Origin: an uncultured Oscillospiraceae bacterium
Lineage (GTDB): Bacteria; Bacillota; Clostridia; Oscillospirales; Oscillospiraceae
DNA length: 39,308 bases
Direction of reading: 5' to 3'
NCBI GenBank assembly: GCA_944385535.1
Contig: CALWXR010000028.1
Location: forward strand, 1 to 39,308
Below, in pieces: positions 15,940 through 23,319 of the stretch. The position numbers were made by a program, and so were the translations under genes. Below the pieces are notes generated by a model. It ran no database searches. It had not been told where the DNA came from and worked only from the letters and a program-made list of their open reading frames with translations. Every line of letters begins with the position of its first letter. The stretch's first letter is position 1.

Positions 15940-16767
15940 ATGACGAAAGCAACGAAAAATGTCGATACTATTAAAATGGTTGATAAAGCCCTGGCAATTT
16001 TAGATGAACTCAGGACCTCAAACACAAAGCTGGGCGTAAACGAAATTGCCAAACGTTGCGCAATCAACCCCTCAACCGCATTCAGAATCCTGAAAACCCT
16101 TACTGTAAATGGTTGGGTTTTCCAGTGCAGTGACAACAAATACATCCCAGGGAAAAAACTTTCATTCGTTACTGAAAAGAATAATATGTATCTTGCACTG
16201 AAGGATGTGGCATACTTCACCATGAACAAATACACGTCGAAGTATAACCTGCCGATGAACCTGATTGTACGGGACAGTGCCAATTGCTTCATCATCCAGC
16301 AATCACGCACAAATCAGTTTGTGGATTATGTGGTTCCCATTAACACGATCATCCCCTTCTACGCCTGCGCCGGCGGAAAAATTCTGCTTTCTGAATTGCC
16401 GATCTTAATGGTGGACATGCTTTTAGATGCCACGAATTTTGAGGCGTTTACCCCCCACACGATTACAAATGCAGAAGTGTTCTGGAAAGAACTCCGAACC
16501 GTTGCCGCTCAGGGATATGCCTTTGATATCAAAGAATCTTCTCCTAATGGATCGTGCGTAGCAGTTCCCGTACGGGATGAACAAGGTACAATTATCGCAG
16601 CCCTATCCTTCAGTGGCTTTGTGGGTCTTGAAGACACCAGCCAGCTGCATCAGTACATCCCTCTGCTCAAGGAAGCCTCTACCGAAATCACCCGCAACTT
16701 ATTTCAATATCAGCAGTTCCCCATATTCAATGGGGAAAACACCGAGCAGCTTCCCAACAACACATAA
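15940..16767 (+). CDS. IclR-family transcriptional regulator
   Basis: About 275 residues: an N-terminal winged helix-turn-helix (LGVNEIAKRCAINPSTAFRILKTL) joined to a C-terminal IclR effector-binding domain (YVVPINTIIPFYACAGGKILLSELP, GSCVAVPVRDEQGTIIAALSFSGF). IclR proteins sense small acids and control adjacent catabolic operons. I start at the ATG at 15940 because GGAG lies six bases upstream; earlier in-frame starts at 15880 and 15928 lack a ribosome site. The gene is divergent from the dapA-like gene and is the only regulator beside the cluster, so it is its likely local controller. It ends before a strong terminator. Confidence 0.92.
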   Translation: MTKATKNVDTIKMVDKALAILDELRTSNTKLGVNEIAKRCAINPSTAFRILKTLTVNGWVFQCSDNKYIPGKKLSFVTEKNNMYLALKDVAYFTMNKYTSKYNLPMNLIVRDSANCFIIQQSRTNQFVDYVVPINTIIPFYACAGGKILLSELPILMVDMLLDATNFEAFTPHTITNAEVFWKELRTVAAQGYAFDIKESSPNGSCVAVPVRDEQGTIIAALSFSGFVGLEDTSQLHQYIPLLKEASTEITRNLFQYQQFPIFNGENTEQLPNNT

Positions 16768-16792
16768 AGTACACAGTTGTAGCCAAAAATAT

Positions 16793-16825
16793 GAACCGGA
16801 GAGTATATACTCTCCGGTTCCTTTA
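16793..16825 (+). terminator. Rho-independent terminator of iclR
   Basis: A perfect 28-base palindrome (16793-16820) beginning GAACCGGAGAG folds into a 12-14 bp stem and is followed by CTTTACTTTA. It lies about 25 bases after the iclR stop codon. Confidence 0.8.
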
Positions 16826-16914
16826 CTTTACAAAGCATATCCTTGCAACTTTCATACTTCTGTCTTTCCTTTAAAAACTGCTTCTTTTTTCTCCATGTAC
16901 AGCAAGAACGCATA

Positions 16915-16958
16915 AAACCCCGGTACCGCAAATATATTGCGGTGCCGGGGTTTATTTT
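16915..16958. terminator. Bidirectional terminator after the symporter remnant
   Basis: A stem with arms AAACCCCGG(T/C)ACCGCAA closes on a TATA loop, flanked by T-rich sequence on both strands. It sits just past the stop codon of the symporter pseudogene and was presumably its original terminator. Confidence 0.75.
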
Positions 16959-16961
16959 CAC

Positions 16962-17433
16962 TTATTTTTCTGCGTTTTCCATTTCCTTCTGGATGTCGGC
17001 ATCGTAGGACAAAACCGGAGCAACTTCCTTGTTCTTGATCTTACGGGCAACATAGTTTCTGGTAATCTTTACCACCAGAGGAGACAACGCCACAACACCG
17101 ATCAGGTTTGGGAACATCATCAGACCGTTGAAGGTATCGGAGATATCCCATGCCAGGGAAGAAGTCATTACTGCACCCAACAGAAAGGTAACCAGGTGAA
17201 TGAGCTTGAAAATGTAGGTAGTCTTGGAACCGAACAGGTATTCCCATGCCTTGGCACCATAGTGAGATCAACCCAGAATGGTGGTAAAAGCAAACAGGAA
17301 CATGGCGATGGCAATGAAGCGGCTGCCCAGATTGCCCTAGGAGAATACCGTATTAAATGCGCCGCCCACCAAGGTAGCGTCTGTGTAGCCCGCCAGAATC
17401 TCGCCGGTTTCCAGATTGTAAGCACCACAAGCC
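16962..17433 (-). pseudogene. Remnant of a sodium/alanine symporter (AGCS family), C-terminal part
   Basis: Read in one frame on the minus strand, about 157 codons match the end of AGCS transporters. The order is GAYNLETGEILAGYTDATLVGGAFNT..., RFIAIAMFLFAFTTILG, YGAKAWEYLFG, LAWDISDTFNGLMMFPNLIGVVAL and a charged tail. Two in-frame stops interrupt it: TAG at 17337-17339 and TGA at 17268-17270 (where family members have Trp in GWS/YYG). The N-terminal two thirds of the gene are missing; at about 17433-17445 the sequence changes to a serine recombinase end on the other strand. The family call is strong. The gene is dead by truncation plus nonsense mutations. Confidence 0.85.
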
Positions 17434-17691
17434 AGTATCTTGCAACTACAGTTGGAGCGCCGCAAGTTCACCAAGGAAGAGATCGTGGATTGGATCAGCA
17501 AGTACAAGTATGGCAATATCAATGACCTCGATTACAGAAAAGAAATTATCGACACTTTCGTAAACTCCGTCTTTGTATATGACGATAAATTGATTCTCAC
17601 CTACAACTACAAGGACGGAACTGAGACCCTGACCCTGCAAGAAATTGAATCTGTTTTAAGTTCGAATTTAACCAGTATGTGTCCACCATAA
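17434..17691 (+). pseudogene. C-terminal remnant of a large serine recombinase
   Basis: About 80 residues match the extreme C-terminus of large serine recombinases of Firmicutes mobile elements: KFTKEEIVDWISKYKYG, then DYRKEIIDTFVNSVFVYDDK, then a LILTYNYKDG segment, then EIESVLSSNLTS. The catalytic resolvase domain, the zinc-ribbon domain and most of the coiled coil are missing, so it is non-functional. It abuts the truncated symporter tail-to-tail and has its own terminator after it. It marks a past integration and deletion event. Confidence 0.82.
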
Positions 17692-17693
17692 AT

Positions 17694-17726
17694 AAAGGCT
17701 GTCTCACGAAGAGGCAGCCTTTTTCC
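17694..17726 (+). terminator. Terminator of the recombinase remnant
   Basis: The stem AAAGGCTG.CTC / GAG.CAGCCTTT with an ACGAA loop is followed by TTTTCC. It is a standard intrinsic terminator that has outlived the gene body. Confidence 0.75.
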
Positions 17727-17752
17727 TGTTTCCCAGGGTTAATTTTCAAAGC

Positions 17753-17786
17753 AACGAGCCGGTCCTGATCACGGAGCCGGCTCGTT
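17753..17786 (-). terminator. Stem-loop after the AI-2E-family transporter gene
   Basis: AACGAGCCGG pairs with CCGGCTCGTT, plus an inner TCC/GGA pair with one bulged base. It lies 7 bp beyond the transporter stop codon. The minus-strand tail (GCTTTGAAAATT) is only moderately T-rich. Confidence 0.6.
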
Positions 17787-17793
17787 GGTGCAG

Positions 17794-18930
17794 CTATTCG
17801 GTTACAGGGCCGGATTCCATCTCATCGTGTGGGATACGATTGACATCCTCTCCCAAAAGGCGATATACGGTTGCGGCAAGCGGAACGCCTAACAGCATCC
17901 CCCCGATCCCCATCACACCGCCGCCGATGGTTACAGCGGCAAGCACCCAAATACCGGGCAGCCCAATGGACGAGCCGACCACACGGGGATAGATAATATT
18001 GCCCTCGATCTGCTGCAGGATGACCAGGAATACGATAAATATAATTGCTTTTACGGGAGAAACGGTGAAAATCATAAACGCGCCGATTCCACCGCCGATA
18101 TAAGCTCCCGCGACGGGAATCAACGCGGTCAGCGCAATGACCGCGCCGGTCATTGTCGCGTACGGCAGCCCAAGAAGCAGCATCCCCACCGTACAAAGAC
18201 CGCCGAGAATAACCGCTTCCGTGCATTGTCCGATGATGTATTTTCGGAAGCAATCGTTCATCGTGGAGAGAACATGGTTGATTTTCTCCACAACGCCCGG
18301 CTTTCCATATCGCTTCATCAGCTTATGATACTGCCTCCCGATCTTTTCTTTGCCGGATAAAATATAAATGGCAAAAATGAAAGCAATCAGCAATGTGACA
18401 ATGCCGCCAAAAACAGAGGAAATTGTGCCGACGGCCGTGCCCATTACATTTCCAATACCCGAAGTAATCACGCCCAGGATCTGTTCGATTTTCGATTTCC
18501 AGTCCAGGGTGTTCAGATGTTCCAAAGCTTCTTCGGAGAGAACATTCCATTCCTCCAGATACTGTGCAATCGCTTTGATTGCTTTGGGCACCTCGCTGAA
18601 AAGCAATGCCACGCACTCTCCAAGCTGAGGCAATACCAAAGCGACTACCAACGCAATGACCGCAACCAGTGTTACGATGGCAAGGAGAATACACACCGGT
18701 CTGCGGCTCTTGATCAGAACAGGCTTTTTTGATCTTGGAAAATACCGCTTCTCATATACATTCATCAGTATATTCAGCAGGTAAGCAATCACGCAGCCAA
18801 TGAACAATGGCGCGGCAGCCGAAAGCAAGGATGCCAGCAGATTACCCGCTTTGGGAAGCGCCATCACACATATGATGAGAAGCAGAAGTGTCACACCGAC
18901 GCGAAAGCAGGATTTCCATTCTATCTTCAT
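17794..18930 (-). CDS. AI-2E family (PerM-like) membrane transporter
   Basis: A 378-residue multi-helix membrane protein of the AI-2E exporter/PerM/UPF0118 family. It shows the N-terminal helix pair, a long amphipathic central region (residues about 100-150) and the conserved C-terminal block with IPVAGAYIGGG, YPRVVGSSIGLPG and GIGGMLLGVPLAA. Family members export small molecules or act as ion antiporters; true AI-2 export is shown only for a few, so this is a family label. Its start overlaps the end of the upstream DUF308 gene by 4 bp, so the two are co-translated. Regulation is likely by the divergent TetR gene. Confidence 0.9.
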   Translation of the reverse strand: MKIEWKSCFRVGVTLLLLIICVMALPKAGNLLASLLSAAAPLFIGCVIAYLLNILMNVYEKRYFPRSKKPVLIKSRRPVCILLAIVTLVAVIALVVALVLPQLGECVALLFSEVPKAIKAIAQYLEEWNVLSEEALEHLNTLDWKSKIEQILGVITSGIGNVMGTAVGTISSVFGGIVTLLIAFIFAIYILSGKEKIGRQYHKLMKRYGKPGVVEKINHVLSTMNDCFRKYIIGQCTEAVILGGLCTVGMLLLGLPYATMTGAVIALTALIPVAGAYIGGGIGAFMIFTVSPVKAIIFIVFLVILQQIEGNIIYPRVVGSSIGLPGIWVLAAVTIGGGVMGIGGMLLGVPLAATVYRLLGEDVNRIPHDEMESGPVTE

Positions 18931-19517
18931 TCCACAACCTCACACTCAGAATCATTGCCCGCAACGGTTTCTTCGCTTCCAGCCCCTTCTCTATTAGCAT
19001 TTTGGGCATAGATAAGGGCAACCAAGTCAAAAATCGCATCCACGATCAGAGAAATGCCTGTAAACATCCAGAGCGCGGCTGTAGAGCTGAAGGGGTTCAT
19101 AATCACGATACCGGCGCAAATCAGGGTAATGGCCGCGCTGATGAGATGCCAAAACCAGTTCTCTTTTCTGCGAACCGCGTCCATGACAAGCTGAATTTTG
19201 GACAGGCCAATCACAAGCATAATCACGCCGTAGAGAATTGTGATGATCGGGAATGTGGCAATCAGCCAACCGGTTCCAAACATACAGAACACACCGGCCA
19301 ATGCAGTCAAAAGACCTTTGGTCAGTGTTTGGCTTTTGGCGGCTTCCGCCACAGGTGTTTTGAAGTATTTGATGATACTGGCAATGCCCATGATCACCAG
19401 GAACACACCAAGGGCGATAAAGATGCCGGATGTGAAATCAACAGGGTTAACAAGAAGCAAAATCCCCGCGATCGCTTGCAGAATACAATATAGTATTCCA
19501 ATGCTTTTTTGTTTCAT
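18927..19517 (-). CDS. DUF308/HdeD-like membrane protein
   Basis: A 196-residue protein with about six hydrophobic helices arranged in pairs, as in the HdeD/DUF308 family. Segments such as GILLLVNPVDFTSGIFIALGVFL and AGIVIMNPFSSTAALWMFTGISL each carry the typical NP turn of that family. The tail is acidic. HdeD proteins are linked to acid and envelope stress, but the mechanism is unknown. The start has GGAGG nine bases upstream. It is the first gene of a pair with the AI-2E-family transporter and faces a tetR gene. Confidence 0.85.
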   Translation of the reverse strand: MKQKSIGILYCILQAIAGILLLVNPVDFTSGIFIALGVFLVIMGIASIIKYFKTPVAEAAKSQTLTKGLLTALAGVFCMFGTGWLIATFPIITILYGVIMLVIGLSKIQLVMDAVRRKENWFWHLISAAITLICAGIVIMNPFSSTAALWMFTGISLIVDAIFDLVALIYAQNANREGAGSEETVAGNDSECEVVE

Positions 19518-19555
19518 GACCGAATACCTCCAACATGTAAACTTCTTTCGTAACC

Positions 19556-19611
19556 TTGACAGATCACTTTGTCTTTGATATTATATTAAACACTTGTCGC
19601 ATTCGCAACAA
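19556..19611. promoter_or_regulatory. Overlapping divergent promoters with TetR operator candidate
   Basis: Plus strand: TTGACA (19556-19561), 17 bp, TATTAT (19579-19584), reading toward tetR. Minus strand: TTGCGA (19603-19608), 17 bp, TATAAT (19580-19585), reading toward the DUF308 gene. The two -10 boxes overlap. An imperfect palindrome TTGTCGCATTCGCAACAA (19594-19611) covers the minus -35 and the plus start site, so one bound repressor would silence both directions. TTGTCGCA recurs at 19656-19663. Confidence 0.65.
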
Positions 19612-19695
19612 CAAGTCTTGTGCAAAACGTTGTGAATACAATAAATACAGTGAAATTGTCGCACTGTTCATAAAATATTTACGAAGGTATTTTAT

Positions 19696-20265
19696 ATGGA
19701 AAAAGAAAACCAGAGAATCGCCATCAGCAAAAGGCTTCTGAAAGAGGCGCTTTTCAGATTGCTGAAAGAAAAGGATATCAGTAAAATCAGCATTACGGAG
19801 CTTTGCCAGGAAGCCGGGATCAACAGAGCCACCTTTTACCGCCACTATACCGTGCCGCAAGACGTTCTTGTGGATATGGAAAAGGAGCTTATTGAGCAAG
19901 CACACAAAATCGCGCCGCTGCCTGCAACCACCCAAGGCATCATGCCGCATCTGGAAAAGCTGTTTACGTTTATCTATGACAATCGGGAGCTTGCCCGAAT
20001 TCTCATTCGTTCCAATACGGAAACCCATCTGTTCCAGCTGTTTGACGTGCGCAGCTTGGCCATTCTGGAAGCAAAAGCCGCGGCAAAGGATGAATTCCTC
20101 TTCGACAAAACCAACCTGAAGCTGCTCTCGGCCTTTCTGGGCGGCGGCGGATATTTTCTAGTCCGCGCGTGGCTTATGGATGATGTGTCCAAGACGCCGA
20201 AAGAAATCGCCCAATTCACTTATGAGCTTCTCAATCAGAATTTGAATTCCTATATCGTTGGATAA
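19696..20265 (+). CDS. TetR/AcrR-family transcriptional regulator
   Basis: A 189-residue regulator with a canonical N-terminal TetR helix-turn-helix (SITELCQEAGINRATFYRHY, about 32-51) and an all-helical effector domain. The C-terminal half resembles the TetR_C_8/DhaS-like group common in Firmicutes, with GGGYFLVRAWL near the end. It starts at 19696 with GAAGGT upstream, about 105 bases from its predicted promoter. It is divergent from the DUF308/AI-2E-family gene pair, which it probably represses together with itself. The ligand is unknown. Confidence 0.92.
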   Translation: MEKENQRIAISKRLLKEALFRLLKEKDISKISITELCQEAGINRATFYRHYTVPQDVLVDMEKELIEQAHKIAPLPATTQGIMPHLEKLFTFIYDNRELARILIRSNTETHLFQLFDVRSLAILEAKAAAKDEFLFDKTNLKLLSAFLGGGGYFLVRAWLMDDVSKTPKEIAQFTYELLNQNLNSYIVG

Positions 20266-20285
20266 CCCATATATGACAAATCAAT

Positions 20286-20359
20286 AATGCGTACTGCATA
20301 ACGCAAAAACAATGGGAAGCCCTGGCTTTCCACTGTTTTGTGCTGCTCAGTACGCATTT
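20286..20359. terminator. Nested bidirectional stem-loop between tetR and GNAT genes
   Basis: An outer stem AATGCGTACTG/CAGTACGCATT encloses an inner stem AAAACAaTGGgAAGCC/GGCTTtCCAcTGTTTT. The inner stem with its flanking A and T runs would terminate both converging genes. The size and nested form could also mean a small palindromic repeat. Confidence 0.65.
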
Positions 20360-20439
20360 CTATACAGGAATAACCGAAAAGGTTAGGAACTAAAAAGCAT
20401 GCTCATGACCAAAGATCCCAAATGATAAGAATGGGATTT

Positions 20440-20925
20440 TTACCGCAAATCTAATTGCATAAAGACAGCGGTGCTTGCCGGATTGTCATTGTATCGATCA
20501 ATATAGTAAAAGCCGTTTTTCTCATAAAGATGAATGGCGGCCTCCATGAAAGGAAATGTATCCAGACGCATATGCTTATAACCGATGCGCTTAGCATCCG
20601 CGATGATTTGATCTAAAAGACATTGGCTGAGATGTTGACCACGAAATTGAGGGCGGACATATAACCGCTTCATTTCACAAAAATCACGATCGTTTCCAGT
20701 TAATCCAACGCACCCGGCAAGCTCCCCATGAACGGTGCAAAGGTATAACCGTCCATCAGGCAGTGCGTATTTCTTCTGAATATCTTCCAATTCAGCGTCA
20801 AGATGCTGAGAACGCAAGCACTGCCGGACATCCTCTCCCTGTTGGAGAAGCCCATCCGTATATTCTCGAACAAGGGTTAAGACATCTGTAATCGCGTCAT
20901 AGGCCAAAAAAATTTCCATATCCAT
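20440..20925 (-). CDS. GNAT-family N-acetyltransferase
   Basis: About 161 residues with the GNAT core: motif A as MKRLYVRPQFRGQHLSQCLLDQIIADAKRIGY (acetyl-CoA pyrophosphate loop Q-F-R-G-Q-H), preceded by the substrate-side strand AGCVGL and followed by the RLDTFPFMEAAIHLYEKNGFYYI segment typical of the fold's end. I start at 20925 (MDMEIF), with GGAGG seven bases upstream. The longer frame to 21060 runs through repeat DNA and is rejected. The acceptor (amine of a small molecule or protein) cannot be identified. It stands alone, converging on tetR. Confidence 0.88.
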   Translation of the reverse strand: MDMEIFLAYDAITDVLTLVREYTDGLLQQGEDVRQCLRSQHLDAELEDIQKKYALPDGRLYLCTVHGELAGCVGLTGNDRDFCEMKRLYVRPQFRGQHLSQCLLDQIIADAKRIGYKHMRLDTFPFMEAAIHLYEKNGFYYIDRYNDNPASTAVFMQLDLR

Positions 20926-20957
20926 AGTTGAACCTCCAAACAGCAAGAATCTATTTT

Positions 20958-21166
20958 TAGGAAGCTCTGATGAAATCGGCAAGAGCGGATGCCGAGAGAT
21001 TTGACGCCGCAAGGCGGTGCCTTCTTGACCCAAATACTCCCCCGCTTTGAATGATTCCAAATTCAGGACAATAGCGCGAACTAGGGAAGATCTGAATAAA
21101 TCATCCCCGGCTGAGCAGCAGATTGTTTGCTGTCAGCTCTTGCTGATTTCATCAGAGCTTCCCTAG
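20958..21166. repeat. Palindromic repeat family A, copy 1 (composite)
   Basis: This 384-bp gap without genes (20926-21309) holds a repeat starting AGGAAGCTCTGATGAAATCG (20960-20979) and running to 21000. Its near-identical copy is at 27416. At 21084-21166 there is a separate imperfect hairpin of about 83 bases whose ends are GGGAAGATCTGAATAAATCA and, inverted, TGATTTCATCAGAGCTTCCC. The outer left and right ends are inverted copies of each other, giving a MITE-like unit of about 209 bp. No coding sequence is seen in it. 21167-21309 shows nothing recognisable. Confidence 0.7.
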
Positions 21167-21309
21167 AAAAATTGTATTCCGGTTTTTAAGAAAACACAAG
21201 CGCGGTGTATGAAGTGAAGGTTCGTGAAGTAAAACGAGCGTACCGGCTTCAGGAATGGAATGGGACAAAAAGCCGTTTTATTTCTGCCCCAGCCACTGAC
21301 CCAGAACCT

Positions 21310-22251
21310 TTATTTGCCGGTAAACTCCTTGGCAGCCTCCACAATGTGCTCGGCGCACAATCCGAAGGCCTTCAGCACTTCATAAGCAGGGGCGGAGAAG
21401 CCGAAGGCGTCCTCCACGCCGATGCGCTTGACGGGCGTGGGATTGTGCTCCGACAGGAAACTGCACACCGCTTCTCCCAGGCCGCCGATGACGGAATGCT
21501 CCTCGCAGGTAATGATCCTGCCGCACTCCTTGGCGCACTTGAGCACCAGCTCCTCGTCCAGGGGTTTGATGGTGGACATGTTCACGATCCGGGCGCTGAT
21601 GCCCATTTGGGCCAGGGTCTGACCTGCCTGGATGGCTTCGTACACCATCAGGCCGTTGGCAATGATGGCCACATCGGCGCCGTCCTGGAGGATCTCGCCC
21701 TTGCCGATCTGGAATTGGAAGCCCTCCTCATGGAACACCGGCACCGCCAGACGGCCCATCCGCAGATACACCGGGCCCTTGTGTTCATAGGCGGCCTTCA
21801 CAGCAGCCTCCGCCTCCACGCCGTCGGCAGGACAGATGACCACCATGCCGGGGATGGAGCGCATCAGGGCAAAGTCCTCGCAGCACTGGTGGCTGGCCCC
21901 GTCCTCACCTACGGACATGCCGCCGTGGGACGCGCCGATCTTCACGTTCAGCGCCGGATAGCCGATGGAGTTGCGGATCTGCTCATAAGCACGGCCGGAG
22001 GCGAACATGGCAAAGCTGGAGGCAAAGGGGGTCAGGCCGGTGGCTGCCAGCCCCGCCGCCACGCTCATCATATTTCCCTCCGCGATGCCGCAGTTGAAAT
22101 GCCGCTCCGGATACGCCTTGGCGAACATACCGGTTTTGGTGGAGCCGGCCAGATCCGCGTCCAGAACCACCACATCCTCATGCTCCGCCCCCAGGGCAAC
22201 CAAGCCCTTGCCATAGCCGTCCCGGGTAGCCATTTTCTTCACTTCTGCCAT
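21310..22251 (-). CDS. Transketolase, C-terminal subunit
   Basis: A 313-residue subunit carrying the transketolase pyrimidine-binding and C-terminal domains. It has IAEGNMMSVAAGLAATG (with the family's catalytic Glu in IAEGN) and GMSVGEDGASHQ. It pairs with the separate N-terminal subunit encoded immediately upstream (1-bp gap), as is common in Firmicutes and archaea. Together they transfer two-carbon ketol units in the non-oxidative pentose phosphate pathway. The start has a purine-rich site inside the end of the upstream gene. High GC and codon use differ clearly from the catabolic cluster at the window's left end. Confidence 0.95.
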   Translation of the reverse strand: MAEVKKMATRDGYGKGLVALGAEHEDVVVLDADLAGSTKTGMFAKAYPERHFNCGIAEGNMMSVAAGLAATGLTPFASSFAMFASGRAYEQIRNSIGYPALNVKIGASHGGMSVGEDGASHQCCEDFALMRSIPGMVVICPADGVEAEAAVKAAYEHKGPVYLRMGRLAVPVFHEEGFQFQIGKGEILQDGADVAIIANGLMVYEAIQAGQTLAQMGISARIVNMSTIKPLDEELVLKCAKECGRIITCEEHSVIGGLGEAVCSFLSEHNPTPVKRIGVEDAFGFSAPAYEVLKAFGLCAEHIVEAAKEFTGK

Positions 22252-22252
22252 A

Positions 22253-23098
22253 TCACATACCCTCCACTTCGGTAAGCCGGGCCTTCAGTTCCGCCATTGC
22301 CTGGTCGTACTGCCCATCGTTGGGGGCCACGCCGTGCCAGCCCGCATTGTTTTCCATAAAGGAAACGCCCTTGCCCTTCACCGTTTTCATCACAATGGCG
22401 CTGGGACGGCCCTTCACGGTTCTGGCGGTATTCAGCGCCGCCTCAATCGCCTCAAAGTCATGTCCGTCAATGGTCTGCACGTGGAAGCCGAAAGCCGCCA
22501 GCTTCTCATCTATGGGGTAGGGGCTCATAACCTTGGCCACCTCGCCGTCGATCTGCAGGCCGTTGTTGTCCACGATAACCACCAGGTTGTCCAGATGGTA
22601 GTGAGCCGCCAGCATGCAGGCCTCCCACACCTGTCCCTCCTGGATCTCACCGTCGCCCAGCAGGGTGTAAACCCGGTAGTCCTTCTTCCGCAGCTTTCCG
22701 GACAGAGCCATGCCGCAGGCGCAGGAGATGCCCTGACCCAGGCTTCCGGTGGACATGTCCACGCCGGGAACGGAGTTCATATTGGGGTGGCCCTGGAGAT
22801 AGCTTCCGGCCTTGCGCAGCGTCACCAGATCCTCCACCGGGAAGAAGCCCCGGTTCGCCAGCGCGGCGTACAGACCGGGGGCGGTGTGGCCCTTACTGAG
22901 CACGAAGCGGTCCCGATCCTCCCATTTGGGATTCTTGGGGTCTACATTCAGCTCCCGGAAATACAGATAGGTGAACATATCCGCTGCGGACAAGCTGCCG
23001 CCGGGATGGCCGCACTTGGCGGCATGGGTGCTCTCAATGACGCCCATGCGCACTTTGCAGGCCATTCCCTCCAGCTGTTTTTTTTCCTGGGATGTCAT
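22253..23098 (-). CDS. Transketolase, N-terminal (TPP-binding) subunit
   Basis: A 281-residue subunit with the thiamine diphosphate motif GDGEIQEGQVWEA...DNN (148-179), the conserved KCGHPGGSLS (29-38) and SKGHTAPGLYA (68-78) histidine segments and TGSLGQGIS. It binds TPP-magnesium and, with the C-terminal subunit, forms a full transketolase. The start has AGGAGG upstream and a strong predicted promoter about 60 bp away. The pair is probably the housekeeping transketolase, though isolated split transketolases can also serve sugar catabolism. Confidence 0.95.
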   Translation of the reverse strand: MTSQEKKQLEGMACKVRMGVIESTHAAKCGHPGGSLSAADMFTYLYFRELNVDPKNPKWEDRDRFVLSKGHTAPGLYAALANRGFFPVEDLVTLRKAGSYLQGHPNMNSVPGVDMSTGSLGQGISCACGMALSGKLRKKDYRVYTLLGDGEIQEGQVWEACMLAAHYHLDNLVVIVDNNGLQIDGEVAKVMSPYPIDEKLAAFGFHVQTIDGHDFEAIEAALNTARTVKGRPSAIVMKTVKGKGVSFMENNAGWHGVAPNDGQYDQAMAELKARLTEVEGM

Positions 23099-23155
23099 AA
23101 GCTGCCTCCTTATATTACAAAACAGTTTTTTGCCCTAGTATGCCAGTATAAGTGT

Positions 23156-23185
23156 AGTATACATGGCCCGGGCGGCTTTTGTCAA
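23156..23185 (-). promoter_or_regulatory. Promoter of the transketolase pair
   Basis: On the minus strand a consensus TTGACA (23180-23185) is followed after 18 bp by TATACT (23156-23161). The interval up to 23268 also has GC-rich inverted repeats (GGCGGCTTTT at 23171-23180 against AAAAGCCGCC at 23203-23212) that overlap the -35 box. Confidence 0.75.
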
Positions 23186-23268
23186 CTGCCGGGATGTAGA
23201 AAAAAAGCCGCCTTTTCTCCCGGCTTTTGCTCACCTATACAGCCCGCCCCTTTTCCAATTGTTTCCAT

Positions 23269-23302
23269 AAAAATGCCGTGGCATAGCTGCCACGGCATTT
23301 TT
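23269..23302. terminator. Bidirectional terminator after the Lgt-like gene
   Basis: The stem TGCCGTGGCA/TGCCACGGCA with a TAGC loop is flanked by AAAAA and TTTTT, so it can stop transcription on either strand. It lies 17 bp past the Lgt-like stop codon and separates that operon from the transketolase promoter. Confidence 0.88.
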
Positions 23303-23319
23303 AATTCCTTTTGGTTCTA

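Noticed and set aside
17268-17270. In-frame TGA in the symporter read as selenocysteine or recoded Trp
   Set aside because: A second stop (TAG at 17337) lies upstream in the same frame and the gene lacks its N-terminal two thirds, so decay is the simpler explanation.
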